From Bacillota bacterium (GTDB lineage: Bacteria; Bacillota; Dethiobacteria; DTU022; JAAZDU01), in assembly GCA_012512665.1 (NCBI GenBank), contig JAAZDU010000173.1, positions 1-5,700 of the forward strand: DNA of 5,700 bases, read 5' to 3'. The notes under the pieces are model-generated. The model was not told where the DNA came from and made no database searches. It saw only the letters and a program-made list of their open reading frames with translations. The position numbers and the translations under genes are program-made. How positions within the stretch are numbered: position 1 is the first letter of the stretch; every line of letters begins with the position of its first letter. Shown in pieces: positions 5,017 through 5,700 of the stretch.

Positions 5017-5700
5017 GTGTTCAGGGATTTTCGCCTTATCCGCTGTCGCCTTCTCCTGCAGGCTGGTGGGGGTGGCTTGGATTTTTCTCACGGCCGAAAA
5101 AAAATGCTCTGGGGTGAAGAGATAAAAAAATTTTTCTATAAAATGTGGTGCCTCTACCCCCGCGAGGCCTGCTGGCAGTGCCGCCGTAAAAATACCTGTT
5201 TTTATGCTGCAATGTTTGCGCCGTCAGCTGCGCTGGGCGCCCTGCCCGCCGAAGCTGCAGGCATGACGCCTTATCCTTTTGTGCTGGAACCACCACCAAG
5301 CGGTTATTACCGACCCCGAGAAAAAACAATCTTAACAGTATACTTGCTGGGTAGAGGTATGTCTTACCTTCCTTATTTCCTGGAGGGGATAAAGGATATG
5401 GGCCTAGAAGGCGTTGGCCGCGGAAGAAAAACTTTTACCTTGCAAGAGGCATGGCTGGAACACCCCCTGCAAAAAAAGATTTTCCCCCTGGCAAGATTTA
5501 TAGGTGCCGAGCTAGCCCCAGGGGCAGTGCTGCATGGCTGGCAGGTGGAAAATTGGGCGGCAAAAGCTGGTAATGTTAAGAGCATCATGCTAAATTTCAC
5601 CAGCCCCGCTTTTATACGTTACCAGAATGCATTTCTGGTGGAGCCAGAGTTTAAAGCGGTATTAAAAGAACTAGTCGGCCGGCTTTCTTCTTTATACTAC
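5017..5700 (+). CDS. cas6: Cas6-family CRISPR RNA-processing endoribonuclease, 3' end beyond the window
   Basis: An open frame of 228 codons runs to the window edge. Cas6 is the RAMP-fold nuclease that cuts the CRISPR precursor transcript within its repeats for type I and III systems. Seen here are a cysteine cluster typical of one Cas6 branch (Cys52, Cys55, Cys61, followed by FYAAMF), the PYPFVLEPP motif (85-93), the LLGRGMSYLPYF strand-helix region (110-121), the glycine-rich GLEGVGRGRKTF loop (129-140), and the C-terminal-domain start LNFTSPAFIRY (192-202) leading into LVGRLSSLYY. The GTG start is chosen because GGGAGGA ends six bases before it. An in-frame ATG at 4963 would add 18 residues but has no binding site. 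The N-terminal part lacks the LRGAFG-like segment common in this family. Relatives run to roughly 300 residues, so perhaps a quarter of the gene is missing. It is divergent from clpB. Catalytic residues cannot be assigned from this partial sequence. Confidence 0.85.
   Translation, partial: MFRDFRLIRCRLLLQAGGGGLDFSHGRKKMLWGEEIKKFFYKMWCLYPREACWQCRRKNTCFYAAMFAPSAALGALPAEAAGMTPYPFVLEPPPSGYYRPREKTILTVYLLGRGMSYLPYFLEGIKDMGLEGVGRGRKTFTLQEAWLEHPLQKKIFPLARFIGAELAPGAVLHGWQVENWAAKAGNVKSIMLNFTSPAFIRYQNAFLVEPEFKAVLKELVGRLSSLYY

Noticed and set aside
5036..5600. Minus-strand ORFs opposite cas6 (97 and 75 codons).
   Set aside because: The plus strand encodes recognisable Cas6 motifs through the whole span with a good ribosome binding site, so the minus-strand frames are shadows.
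4892..5700. A CRISPR array or leader near cas6.
   Set aside because: No regularly spaced direct repeats are present anywhere in the window. Any array must lie beyond 5700.

Overview
The window looks like a piece of a Gram-positive chromosome, most likely an anaerobic member of the Clostridia. The evidence is strong AGGAGG-type ribosome binding sites, AT-rich spacers between moderately GC-rich genes, a clostridial-type ClpB, a YedE-type selenium-transport gene next to a TusA-like protein, and a CxxC-type Cas6. The species cannot be named from this sequence alone.

Layout from left to right. Positions 1-136 end in the 3' half of a tRNA-Pro(CGG) gene (92-136). No matching 5' half is visible, which is the usual footprint of an integrated element's attachment site. 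Positions 137-541 hold decayed sequence: short unrecognised ORFs on both strands, then a TOBE domain cut off from an ABC-transporter ATPase (302-541). A hairpin terminator follows (576-604). A minus-strand operon runs from 2018 down to 695: yedE (putative selenium transporter), then a 71-residue TusA/SirA-type protein. It has a convincing promoter at 2077-2106. The 272-bp gap between yedE and clpB is unusually structured. It holds an inverted repeat over the yedE promoter, a hairpin whose wobble pairs favour a minus-strand RNA, and a strong plus-strand terminator with no gene in front of it. clpB follows on the minus strand (4891 to 2291). It is complete in every domain but interrupted by one in-frame TAG at codon 223, just after the first Walker A motif. 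Divergent from clpB, and sharing a 125-bp control region with it, is the 5' part of a cas6-family CRISPR RNA-processing gene (5017 to the window end).

Functionally, yedE and the TusA-like gene probably form a selenium (or sulfur) uptake and handling pair. ClpB is the heat-shock disaggregase and is probably inactive here because of the stop codon, unless the stop is suppressed or a sequencing error. cas6 suggests that a CRISPR-Cas locus continues to the right; no CRISPR repeats are visible in the window. The points most worth following up are the tRNA fragment, the amber codon in clpB, the structured clpB-yedE gap and the edge of the CRISPR locus.
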